Positions 1 to 12,800 of a stretch of 64,000 bases of DNA are shown one piece after another. A model generated the notes under the pieces. That model did not search any database. It saw nothing but the letters and a program-made list of their open reading frames with translations, and was not told where the DNA came from. How positions within the stretch are numbered: position 1 is the first letter of the stretch; every line of letters starts with the position of its first letter. Location: NCBI GenBank assembly GCA_009763385.1, contig CM019822.1, forward strand, positions 10,572,127 through 10,636,126. The letters run 5' to 3'. Position numbers and translations under genes: made by a program. Origin of the DNA: Coix lacryma-jobi var. lacryma-jobi. Its lineage: Eukaryota > Streptophyta > Magnoliopsida > Poales > Poaceae.

Positions 1-856
1 ATCTATTATTAATACATGTTTACTGTAGCATAACATTATCAAATCATGGACTAATTAGGTTTAAAAATCATCTCACAGAGTTATCGTAATGTGTGTAATT
101 AGTTATTTTTTTAGTCTACACTTAATACTTCATACATGTATCCAAACATTCGATGTGACAGGTGAAAAGTTTTTGGACTGGAAACTAAATGTAATGGCTG
201 CACAGTTGCACGACATATGAAGATTGCTGCCTGCTACATGTAATGGAGTGTCCACTTGACCGTCCTCTGGATTTGACTACCTGTGAGGAAACATTTTGAC
301 CAAATGAGATGGAGGAAGACCTTCACAACTTTCTCATGATATAGAATCACAAGTGAAGTAGGCAATAGAAAAATTTATATTCTTCTCCATAAGGCAGTGC
401 AACTATTGGAACCAGATAACAGAGGTCCGGGGGTTGCATAGATTAAAACTTCCCTCCATGCGTCAGTAACCCTATACCACCAATCATAAGTTTATGATGC
501 TGACAATTTTTATAAATAACAAAACTACTAAAGAAATAACGCAGGGCAGCAGTATTTAAAAATCTTAATATGAACCTTTTTCACACCAAATCTGAGTAAG
601 GTGATGGGTCAGATGCAAAACCCTCACTAGGTTTTACAGGGGATCAAATGAATTTGAAAATTACTTGAAAGAGCATACTTGTAGTTATACTTTCCATTTT
701 ATTAAAGCATCTTTTGTCAATGCAGACCAAAATGAATCACTCAGTAGACAACTATAGCAATTGTCACACAGTTGAGCTCTAGAATATCTAAGCCAATTAG
801 GCAAACAAAGAAAAGAATGATGAGTGGTCAACAATGAAGAAGAAACAAACATACCT
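1..856. other. 3' flank of the AIPP2-like gene; no gene recognised
   Basis: AT-rich sequence downstream of the stop codon of the minus-strand gene. It should hold the 3' UTR and polyadenylation region. The short open frames here have no recognisable domain, and I see no TE termini. Confidence 0.5.
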
Positions 857-3800
857 TTATGCTCTTGCATAAGGATCACTCTTTCCTTTTGACCTCACAA
901 AAACCCCCCATAAATAATTCTCACCATCTATCCCTGTTACCACGGTAGAAATTAGAATCTCAAAACATGCATTTGATAGTGCAGGTGGTTTATTTTCTTG
1001 CATGAAAAGGAACGAATATAATCACTAACACTGAGAATCAGGCGGAAGCACTTCCGAGGAATATATCAACAACTTTATGCCATCAATAGATGCCCTGAGA
1101 ACATAATTGTTGGAGTCTTCTAATAGATTAGAGTGTTTATTTTCACACCTACAAAGCAAGTTAGGAACAAAATCATTGGATGTCTGAAAGCACAGTTATA
1201 TCTATGGGAGAAAATGTTGATACCGGAACCAACAGAAACCCTACCCATCAGGTTTATCAGAAAAGAAGAACACGCCAATGTCTTCATGAACAGGACTTAT
1301 AGTCTCAAAAGACTTTGGCCAGTCCTTCATTCGTGGTAATAACTCCAGCTGTAGATCACTGGGTATCATCTTGACAGTATCATAAACTCTGGATGACACT
1401 TTTAATGGAAAATGGGCTTTAAATTCACCAAGATTTAGCTTGGCGCCAGCGTAAAAGACATGAAAGCATCCCCTAAAGAGCAAAGGAAAGCTAAACATTA
1501 GAAATACATATAACATTATTATATATGTAATTAGGTTAGCTGCCACAACCACAGAAGAGGCATTTGTCTTTTATGAACAACTTAGGTAGCAGTAAGATAT
1601 TATAATCAACTCAGAAGTCAGAACAGCACAAGCTTGAATACATTAGGGTACTATGCAAAAGGAGTTCATGGTCAGATCAGGAAACTCAGGAATCAACCAG
1701 AAAACATTTACTGAGTTTTGTCCTGAACTTATGGAAAATGATACTTGTAGAGAAACTTCCAGATATACCCAGCAGTCTAAATCTGAATATCTAGAAATAT
1801 TTCTAGACAAAAGTATAATGTGGTAATTTAGGGAAGTATTGCCCATGAAAAAAATAAACCACAGCCTCCACATTACCCATACATATTCATCTGAAACAGT
1901 TGGAAACTGGTGACAATTACATCCATATAATTAAGAAACCATGTCTAGTTAATTGATTACTGCCACAAGAAAAAATCCATAATGAAGGTAAAGGTTTTTG
2001 AGGCATAATTCACCTCCAACAAATTGCAGGTGCTGGGCGTCTTGAATACTCCACAATGGAACCCATGGTGAGTATCAGGCCTTTGTTCTGGTTCAGACTC
2101 CCCATTTCAGATTTGCATCGAGTATCATCATCTATTGGTACATTGAAAATGAACAGAAAAGGTCAGTTTATTAGTGTACTTAAACCTCAGATACCATCAG
2201 AACAAAATGTATACTGAAACTAAGCCCCTTGAAATGTCATGATACTCTGTGTCTGTGTGGGTGGGTGGTGGTGGGGGGGGGGAGGGGGGGGCTCAGTTTC
2301 TTTTTTTAGACGTGCATCATTAAACAACCAAGATAAAAAAAACATTTCTGTAGGCACATACTTGAAACACATAAGGGCTCACCCTTAGTCTGAGAGTTAG
2401 TTTCTCCTTTATCTGCATTCACTATCTTCTTTTCTCTAGCTTTGTGTTCAATCAGAGAGTCATTTTTTACTTTAACTGGTTCATTTGTTCTGCATTTATG
2501 AATTATAGGCATGGATCCACCAGATCTTGCTTCGCAATCCATGTTTATATCATCAATCTTTGCTTGATCATGACTTACAGCCCTTAATTGTTTCGTGGCA
2601 TGCACTTCCGTGACAGTCCTATTGGGGGATATGCACTTCATATTTGACAACTGTTTCACCTGAGGAGGTGACGCCGGATGAGCTTCACTTTGCCGCATAG
2701 CAAAATAGGGGTTGTCATCAGTCTTTGCCTGATCATGTCTTGGAGAAGCACATCGTTTCAGGCTTGGCATTTTCATGTCAGTCTTTGCCTGATCATGTCT
2801 TGGAGAAGCACATCGTTTCAGGCTTGGCATTTTCATGTCACTCCAACCAGGGCATATTGACTTCATGTTAGATGGCTGCTTCATGTTTGGAGGAGATGCA
2901 GGCTGAATCTGTCTTTGCTGCATAGCAAAATATGACCTATCCTCAATTCTTGTTTGACTATGACTTGCATCAGCACATCCTTTCAGGGCTTGCACTTGTG
3001 TGTCACTCCTGCTGGGCGATACACAATTCAAATTGGACAAGTGCTTCGTAGTTGGAGGAGACGATGTCTTGCTTGGCTGCAGCATAGCAAATCTTGACTT
3101 AACAAATGGTGGCCTCTCTCTACTCATTAAGGTCGCTTCTTCAGAAGAGACGAACTTCACTTTAGGATTTCCAAATCTGTTGGCAGACTTGGGATTTACC
3201 TGAGGCACTATGTTCCTGTGACTGAGGTGCAACTTTGAAGTTTCCCTTTCGTTCATCATAGCACGGCCATGTGATAGCTTTTTGAGCCCTGCTTGCCCAC
3301 CTTCACCATGATCGTAGAAGAACTTAGAGTAGCTGAGTAGAGTTTATTGATGATTGTGAAAGTGAGATAGGTGGTAAAAAAACAAAGATATTACCTTGAC
3401 TAGGTTTAGGAGCCCCATTAACAGACTCTTGGCATTTGGCACAATACCATTCACGTGGAATCACAAATGTCAACACCTTCATACAATAACTTCAAATAGA
3501 AAATAGAAACACTTTCAGAGAGCTAAATAAAACTTTCCACATTCAAGAACAGAGCTCATTGAATTTACACTTTCATTTAAAAGATCATAGATTTACTTAC
3601 TGCAAAAAAAGCAAATTAAATGGAAATGGCACATTGTAAAACAGCTAAGAAAGTTCAGCACTAATTAAAATAGAGTATTTGCATCGGTTATCTATCAAAG
3701 AAGACATACTGTTTTTGCGAAAAAAAAGGTATCCTATGACTAACATTCAGATATCATCTACTTCTCTTATTGGTTGCTGCTCTCAAGACATCCTTACATA

Positions 3801-6800
3801 CAAATATTTCAAACAACTGAAAAGCAGAGACATGTGCAAATTCAGGGCAGATGACCACACATATATGTACTATTCCAAGTGCTTAGGATGTGAAAAATAA
3901 AGGGACTAAAAGCTATATAGGGCAGAGCACTAAATGAGTACCTGTGCTCATAATCGTTGCACCGAGCACACTTTACAATAAGATGAGAGCGGCTACCACT
4001 GCCACATGCCCCACACACCACAATGTCCTGCGTGAAAGGGAAAATATTGCATAGTCAAATACAAAGATTGTTGTGTTCATCTAATTCTTCCATACATATC
4101 TTTGAGACATAGACATAACCCTAAGTGAGGAAGAAATATCCCGTCCAATGCAATAAGAAGCAAAGTGAAAACACATGATTTTGAAAAAAAATTACCAAAG
4201 AAAATAAAAGGGCTCCCTTCGCCGTTCAACGAATTAAATCCTTGAATGAGTCGATCATATTATTACAATTCAGATGCACTGAACTAAGATACAAAATAAG
4301 AGCTGAATATCCCGGCTTTTAGAAATGACTACGGTTCCTTAACTTGATTGTGCAACCGAGTTATGGATTATCGGCAGAAGATTTAGGGTAAAGGGGCACT
4401 AACTCCATTATCAATAATAATGGTGTTTTTAAAGTTTTCATAAGTTAAACTGCAGAGGATGTATTGATGAAAGTACAAGAAAAATTATATCACTTATTGA
4501 TAGGCTGCTCATTTGCATCAGCCTGCTGGAATTTGATTGGCCTGCGCCCTGCAGCCCATTTGCATCAGCCTGCTGGAATTGGATTGTCCTGCAGGTCAGC
4601 CACCAAGGGGATTTATATCTGTTATGGTGGGTAACACGTATACTAGATGAGGAAGAGCAAGTGGCTAGGAGAGCTGGAGAGTCCAGCGTCCAGCGTTTGA
4701 CAACCAAGTCGAAGACAGATTACAGAGTTCAGTTCGGTTAGGATTAGATGAGTCTTAGTTGGAGTCTTGTTATTCCTTAATATTTGCTAAGAGTTGTTAG
4801 GGAAAGTCTCATGTATAAGTATTCAACTCTATCAATGGAAAGAATTAGCCTGGGATTGAGATATATTATCTCCCTTGGGCGCCCAGCCCTAAACTACTGT
4901 TCATTGTCATCTTCTTGCCGCTAGCCTATTGCCGAGCACGGCGCCGCCTGTTCGTCGCCGGGCCTTCAAGCCTCGCCCGCCGATCACTCATCGCTACAGC
5001 CTTCGTTCAATCAGCGCTAACAACTTGGTATCGGAGACCATGTCGCAGCCGCAGCCGACGTCCGGCGTTCCGGCCGCTTCCGTTCCACCAGCCTCCGCCG
5101 GCGCGTTAACCCCACCCGCCACCACCCTTCCGATTGCCACCTCCGGCGGCGCATCGGCTTCTCAGCCGCCCGCTCCTTCCCTCGAAGACACCCTCGTGGC
5201 CATCACGACGGCGATCCGGGGTATGCAGCTCCAGATGAACGACGTCGCGCTCCGCCTTGGGTCCCTCGAGCATCAGGCCGCCGGATTCGCGTCGTCCCGG
5301 CTGCCGTACACCCAGCCGCCGCTTCTACCCTCTTCGCTGCCTAATTCCCTACCATATGGACTTCCGGGATTCGGCGGCATCCCCGCCCTACCGGCGTCAG
5401 GGCCGGTGATCTCCGAGATTCTGCCGACTTCCTCCGTCGCGGCCTCTGCGGTGCCCACCACTGGGGTCGCGACGTCGAGGCCCCCGCAGCCACGGGTGCC
5501 GATCACCCAGCTCGTGTTTCCGTCCTCTCCATCGCCGGTGCCATCCCTCTCCTCCATCATGAACGGGTCCCCTATTCCCGCATCGTCCCACGACGCGCCC
5601 CCACGGGTGTCTGTTCCCAACCCGGGGCGAGACGGCGTCGCGGCAGCAGGCGTTCCCCGATTCCACAAATTGTCCTTTCCGGTGTTCGATGGCAAGGAGG
5701 ATCCCATCGGGTGGCTCAATCGCTGCGAGAGCTTCTTCCGCGGCCAGTTGACTCCGGAGGCCGACAAGACGTGGCTCGCCTCCTTTCACATGACGGGCGT
5801 GGCGCAACAGTGGTACGTCGCCCTGGAGCGGGACGTCGGCATGCTACCATGGGAGCTCTTCAAGCAATATTGCCAGCAGCGCTTTGGGCCGCCATTATCC
5901 ACGAATCACCTAGCGGATCTGGCTCGACTTCCGTTCACATCTACCGTGGACACATACATGGATTCTTTTCAAGCTCACGTGGCGCATGTCGGCCGTCTGG
6001 AGCCTTTGCAGCAGGCTCAGCTTTTCACTGGTGGTCTTCCTGAGCACATCTGCGTCGACGTCGAGTTGCACGAGCCCCAAGATCTCCATCGGGCCATGCG
6101 GTTAGCTCGCGCCTATGAGCGCCGGACACCGGCTCCACTCGCGCTGCCAGCACCTCCAGGCCGAGCGCCGCCACGTCGCCCAGATCCAGGCGCACTGGCC
6201 ACGACCTCGGGCGGATTGACATCTTCCCGTGCGCCATCAGCACGGCCGTTCAAGTATCTCACACCGACCGAGATGGCTGACCGACGCAAGCAGGGTCTCT
6301 GTTACAATTGTGATGAGCCCTACGTGCAAGGCCACAAGTGCGCCCGCTTATTTTATCTCGAGGTCGCTGATTATATCGTGGAGGGGCCTCCGGAGGAGAA
6401 CGAAAATGAGACTCCGCCGCAAGACCCAGACTTTGATCCCGAGAAGCCCATGATCTCTTTGTCAGCAATTGCCGGAATACGCACTGAGGACACCATGCAA
6501 GTCTATGTCACCCTCGGCACCGAGCAGTTTGTGGCCTTACTTGATTCGGGATCAACGCATAACTTCGTGCGTGGTGATGTTGCTCGCCGCGTTGGGCTTT
6601 ACTCCAAGCCTTGTCTGGGAACGGGCGTCACGGTGGCCAACGGTGATCGAATGGAGTGCACTGGGGTCGCCCCTGACGTCGACATTCGTATTGCAGACGA
6701 GTTCTTCAGCATTGACTGCTACACCATTCCGCTCGATCGATGGGAATTGGTTCTTGGTGTGTCCTTCCTTCGTCAGCTCGGGCCCATCCTTTGGGACTTC

Positions 6801-9800
6801 GAAGATCTGTGTATGGCCTTCACTCGCGGCGGACAGCGCGTGTTTTGGAGGGGCATTGGTTCCACCCGGTCTGATGTCCAGTCCACCAGGCGTCTCAACT
6901 CCATCTCGACGGAGCTGGCATTGCTCGACACCCTGCTGGAATCATATACTGACATCTTTGCCGAGCCATCCGGCTTGCCGCCGGCCCGCGCCTGTGATCA
7001 CCGGATTCATTTGTTGAAAGGACCGAATCAGCCTAGAGGGGGGGTGAATAGGTGATTTTTGACTATCTGAAACTTCACAAACTATAAGATGTAGTTAGAT
7101 AGCAACCGGTGAAGCCGGTTTGTTTGGGTAGGTACTACCGGGTGTGAAACACCGGTACTACCGACACAAACAAACGGGACAACCGGGATCCTAAAGAAAC
7201 TACAAATCCGATGAATGTAAGCTATGAAGATAATACAAGTTTCTAGCCCACTTTCCTAAGAATGATATATGGTAAATCTACTCTCACCAAACCTTGGTTG
7301 CTCCCCTTGATGTAGATCGAGTCTTCCCAACCTAAGAAAGAGATAGAGATAGGAAGAACACGAAAAACACAATAACAAGTGAAGTAGAGAATATAGAGAC
7401 AACAACAAGCACACGGGACACGCGATTTATCCCGAGGTTCGGCCAATCCACTAAGGAGTGCCTACTTCCTCGTTGTTGAGGTGACCACAAAGGTCGGAGT
7501 CTATTTCACCTCTTTGCCTCACTCAAGCAACCACAAAGGCTACGAGAGTATCTCTACTAGAAATCTCAGGGTAATACAAACGCTTCGGGGAGCCCTCACA
7601 AGTAAATCAATACGGGCTACCACGAAGAACACCTAACCGGCTAGAGCTCAAAGAGCTCAAGAGTAAAAGACACAAAGCAAGCCGGCAAGATGGAAACCAA
7701 GTGCTCAAGTCGAAGATTGATGCTTCCCACTCTCGAATCTCACTTCCCTAGCTCAAATCTCGCAAGGGAATGAATCTAGGAGGAAAGGGGGAGAGAGAGG
7801 GGTGAGTCAATGCTTGGAGAGTGTTTGTCTCGAGTTAGGTCAGCAATAAGTGTATAGAGTGAGTGGGTTACCGTGGAAAGAGAAGAGGAGAGGCATTTAT
7901 ACTCCCTCAGTCCCGAGACTGGTCGGTACCACCGACCACTCCTGGCCGGTACCACCGACCAGTTCACAACGGTCGAAAGAATCCAGATTTGACCAAACAA
8001 GCAACCACCGACCTCACGTCGGTACCACCGCGGGCGGTAGTACCGAGGTTATGGCGGGGTACTACCGCCAAGCCAAATTGGCCGCGAACAGAGAGCATCT
8101 CACAAAGGGACTTTCCCTCGGAAACTACCGCCCAAAGGTCGGTACCTCCGAGGTCGGTGGTACGAGGTTATGGCGGTACCACCGTCAGGCCATTTTCAAC
8201 TCAACACAGAGAGCTTCGCGAAACCAAGATACTACCGACCTCGGTCGGTACCACCGCTGTGTCGGTACTACGAGGTTATGGCGGTACTACGCCAGACCAT
8301 TTTTAATTTTTATCCTACACAGGGAGCTCTGCAAACTTGGTTACCACCGGCCTTGGGGTCGGTAGCACGAGGAGGGCGGTACTACCGAGATAATGGCGGT
8401 ACCACCGCCAGGCCAAATTCAGCGCGGACAGAGAGCCTTGCAAACTTGGAAACTACCGGCCATGGGTCGGTAGCACCGGGGGCGGTACTACCGAGGTAAT
8501 GGCGGTACCACCGCTAGGACAAATACAACTCTACACAGAGAGGGTTGCAAAACCAGGTTACTACCGACCTTGCGTCGGTACCACCACGGGCGGTAGTACC
8601 GAGGTAATGGCGGTACTACCGTCAGGTCATTTTTGACCAACACAGAGAGGGTCTTTGAGCGCTGCGCAGAGAAGCCGTGGTCGGTACCACCGACCACCCA
8701 TGGTCGGTACCACCGACCATATGAAATTACCCTCTACGTGTTTGTGATTGTGCGGTGTCTCTCAAGCGAACTAAAGTTAGTCGATTTGAGCACTTTTCTC
8801 CACATCTAGCCAACTTACTTTGTGACCCTCTTCATAGTCCGGCTTACCTATAACTCAAGTTTAAAAATGAATTTTAAACTACCACTTGAGCTAGGCATCT
8901 TTATGTCCAAAAATATCCTACGTGCTTTGATCACGAGATTTCAACGTTTCAAATCTTTCAAAGGACTAACACCTGCATACATGTTTTTATAAACTGGTTA
9001 GTCCCTAATTTGATTGTCATTAATTAGCCAAAACCCACATTGGGGGCGAATGCACTTTCATTTGTTGCCTGACACAGCCCCCGTTGCAATCCGGTTGTAT
9101 CAATACCCTCAACTTCAGAAGGACGAATTGGAAGCTCAGTGCGCTGCCATGCTGCAACAAGGGATCATCCGGCCTAGCACCGCTGCGTTCTCCGCACCTG
9201 TCTTGCTGGTGAAGAAACATGACAACTCCTGGCGTTTTTGCGTCGATTACAGAGCTTTGAACGCACGCACAGGCAAAGATAAATTCCCTATTCCAGTTGT
9301 GGAAGAACTGCTCGATGAACTGCGCCACGCTCGCTTTTTCACTAAATTGGACCTCCGCTCGGGCTATCATCAAGTGCGGATCCACCCAGATGACATTGAG
9401 AAGATCGCTTTTCGAACACACCATGGCCACTTCGAATTTTTGGTCATTTCATTCGGGCTGACAAATGCACCGGCAACATTCCAGAGCTTGATGAACTCCG
9501 TCCTGCGGCTTTTTCTGCGCAAGTTCATTCTCGTCTTCTTCGATGATATATTGATTTACAGTCCTTCTTGGTCGCAGCACCTGCGACATCTTAACGCCAT
9601 CTTCGCCGCTTTGCGCGCGCATCGCCTCCACGTCAAGCGCAGCAAGTGCGCATTCGCCACGACGTCGGTGGCGTACTTGGGCCATGTGATCACCGCGGAT
9701 GGCGTGGCGGTCGACAATGACAAGGTGGATGCCGTGACTACCTGGCCACAACCCCGTTCAGCTCGCGGTCTGCGAGGGTTCCTTGGTCTGGCCGGGTACT

Positions 9801-12800
9801 ACCGTCGCTTCATCCAGGGGTTCGGCACCATTGCTGAACCCCTCACTCGCCTGCTCCGGAAGGACGCCTTTGTTTGGACAGAAGACGCCACAACGGCCTT
9901 CGAAGCTCTAAAACGCGCATTGTCAACGGCGCCCGTGCTACAGCTGCCTGACTTCACGGTTTCCTTCCTGGTGGACTGCGATGCCTCCGGCACGGGTTTT
10001 GGTGTTGTCCTCCACCAAGGCGAAGGCGCTATCGCATTCTTCAGTCGCCCAACGTCATCTGAAGTTGGTCGCCTATGAGCGTGAACTCATCGGCCTTGTC
10101 CACGCCGTGCGCCACTGGCGTCCATATCTGTGGGGACGGCGATTCTCCGTGCGCACCGATCATTATGCGCTCAAGTTCCTTCTCGATCAACGACTCTCCA
10201 CGGTGCCCCAACACCAATGGGTAAGCAAGCTCTTTGGGTTTGATTTTGATGTGCTGTTCAGGCCAGGACGCCTTCGTTGTCGCCGACGCCTTGTCACGGC
10301 GAATTGAAGACGATGCATCCCTGCACGCGCTGTCTACACCGACCTTCGACCTCTACGCCGAGCTGCGTCGCGAACTACAGATGGATGATCAGCTGCGCGG
10401 GTTGCGCGACTCTATTAGCAAGGAGCGTGGCGCGCCGTGGCAGGTGGCGGGCGGTCTCATCCTGTATGGTCGACGCGTTTTCGTGCCGTCATCGTCCTCT
10501 ACTCCTCTCTGCTGCTCACGGTGCTGCAGCTCGCGCACGCTGCCGGCCATGAAGGCATCCAACGCACCCTGCAACGCCTCCGTGCCGACTTCTACATCGA
10601 CAACGACCGCCGCCTCGTCACTGACTTCGTTCGTGCGTGTGCCACTTGCCAGCGCAACAAGACGGAGACTCTCAGTCCCGCCGACCTGCTCCAACCCCTG
10701 GAGGTGCCTGCTCGAGTGTGGGAGGACATCTCCATGGACTTCGTGGAGGGCCTGCCCAAGGTACACGGGAAGAGCGTGATTCTCACGGTGGTGGATCGGT
10801 TTTCGAAGTACGCACACTTCATACCCTTGAGTCACCCTTACACTGCCATATCGGTGGCTCGCGCCTTCTTCGAAGCCATCGTGCGCCTTCATGGGTTTCC
10901 AAGCTCGATCGTCAGTGACCGTGACCCAGTGTTTACGGGACATGTGTGGCGTGATCTGTTTCGGCTCGCCGGCGTCAAATTGAAGATGAGCACTGCCTTC
11001 CATCCTCAGACGGACGGGCAGTCGGAGGCTGTCAACAAGATGATCGCCATGTATTTGCGCTGCCTCACTGGGGACCGCCCGCGTGCATGGCTTGACTGGC
11101 TTCCATGGGCCGAATATTGCTATAACACTGCTCATCACTCGGCACTGTGCACATCGCTGTTTCAAGTTGTCTATGGCCGGCCTCCGCCGGCGCTGCTTCC
11201 CTACACTGCCGGCTCGTCTCAAACTGGAGCTGTGGACGTACTCCTTCAAGATCGTGATTCTTTCCTGGCCGATGTCCGGGAGCGTCTACTGCAGGCCCAG
11301 GAGTACGCGAAGAAATACTATGATGCTCATCATCGTGCCTTGGAGTTTGCTGTCAGCGATTGGGTTTGGCTCTGTTTGCTCCATCGGCCGGCACAGTCCC
11401 TGGTGCCGGGACCCAAGGGGAAGTTGCGCCCTCGTTTTGCTGGTCCCTTTCGGGTTCTAGAACGTGTGGGCAAAGTCGCCTATCGTTTGGAGCTGCCTGC
11501 AGACGCCCGGATTGATGACGTCTTCCATGTGGGCGTCCTCAAGCCCTTCCGTGGTGACTCGCCTCCAGCTTCACCGCCCCTACTACCGCCGTTGCGCAAT
11601 GGCCGTTTGCTGTTGGAGCCTGCTCAGGTTCTCCGCGTGCAGCTGCGTCGTGGTGTATGGTATCTGTTGATCCAGTGGCTCCACCTGCCAGAGACTGAGG
11701 CTACTTGGGAGCCCCTTGAAGACTTCCGCGCCCGTTTTCCCACGTTCCAGCTCGAGGACGAGCTGTTCGTCGAGGGCGGGAGAGATGTTATGGTGGGTAA
11801 CACGTATACTAGACGAGGAAGAGCAAGAGGCTAGGAGAGCTGGAGAGTCCAGCGTCCAGCGTTTGACAACCAAGTCGAAGACAGATTACAGAGTTCAGTT
11901 CGGTTAGGATTAGATGAGTCTTAGTTGGAGTCTTGTTATTCCTTAATATTTGCTAAGAGTTGTTAGGGAAAGTCTCATGTATAAGTATCCAACTCTATCA
12001 ATGGAAAGAATTAGCCTGGGATTGATATATATTATCTCCCTTGGGCGCCCAGCCCTAAACTACTGTTCATCGTCATCTTCTTGCCGCTAGCCTATTGCCG
12101 AGCACGGCGCCGCCTGTTCGTCGCCGGGCCTTCAAGCCTCGCCCGCCGATCACTCATCGCTACAGCCTTCGTTCAATCAGCGCTAACATATCAATACTTA
12201 GAAAGCTGCAGAAGACAACTCCATGTCCCTTTTTCTCATGGAGATCATCATCCTAATGAGTTGAAAAATCTGGCAAATGAGAAATGGCCTCATCTTCAGA
12301 AACACAACAACCATGTGTTTCCCTCATCTTCAGCTACAGTCAGAGCCCCAGCAATATTTGAGGCTGCTCCATCAAAAACGCACTTGCTCCAGGAGGCAAG
12401 AAGAGCTTACAAATCTGAATTTACGTTACTTCTGTTTCGCGCAAAAAGAAGCTACTTCCCTGGAATCAAGTCATGGTTAAGAAATCTTGTTTAATCTTCT
12501 TAGTGAGGCTTATTTTTTTCATTTCCAATCTTGTTTCTTGAACTCTTTTCCTCTTAACCCCTCTCTCCTGTACTTCTTATTTGTTAAACTTTCAATAAAT
12601 TACCAGTGGGGGCGTGCCCCTCCTGTTTAACGTCAAAAAAACTGAAAGTACAAGAATAGCTAGCCCCCGTAGCGCTCTTAACTCTCTCCGTCCAAAAAAA
12701 GTGCAATTCTCATTTTTTAAGAATTAATTAATTTCAAATTTTGACCAAATATATAAAAATAGTAGTATTTATGGTATCAAAAAAATATCGTTAGATTAAT

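Larger units (their letters stand above)
4620..12188 (+). mobile_element. Ty3/gypsy chromovirus (Reina-like), interrupted by a solo LTR
   Basis: Two 403-bp LTRs with TG...CA ends flank gag, protease, RT, RNase H, integrase and a C-terminal chromodomain, all on the plus strand. TATC lies on both sides (4616-4619, 12189-12192) as a 4-bp or slipped 5-bp target duplication. Without the solo LTR at 7015-9060 the element is about 5.5 kb. That size, the short LTRs and the chromodomain fit the Reina lineage. Coding capacity is lost to the insertion and to frameshifts near 10.05, 10.27 and 10.5 kb. Confidence 0.9.
4482..12642 (+). mobile_element. 5'-truncated LINE-like retroposon holding nested LTR elements
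   Basis: A perfect 14-bp duplication, TGAAAGTACAAGAA, lies at 4468-4481 and 12643-12656. The 3' end (12590-12642) looks like plant L1 tails: an AATAAAT signal, a short GC hairpin (GTGGGGGCGTGCCCCTC), then an A-run. Without the inserted chromovirus only about 590 bp of LINE sequence remain (4482-4619 plus 12189-12642), so it is heavily 5'-truncated. A frame of about 100 codons at 12189-12494 has no domain I recognise. The element lies antisense inside intron 1 of the AIPP2-like gene. Confidence 0.6.

Noticed and set aside
685..879. Minus-strand 64-codon frame
   Set aside because: It overlaps the last exon of the AIPP2-like gene in another frame and has no domain.
5026..5039. tRNA gene reading of the TGGTATCGGAG motif
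   Set aside because: Position directly after an LTR and the short match identify a primer binding site, not a tRNA gene.
12081..12494. Frame running from the chromovirus 3' LTR into the LINE remnant
   Set aside because: Chance fusion across a TE junction. The LINE part shows no recognisable domain.
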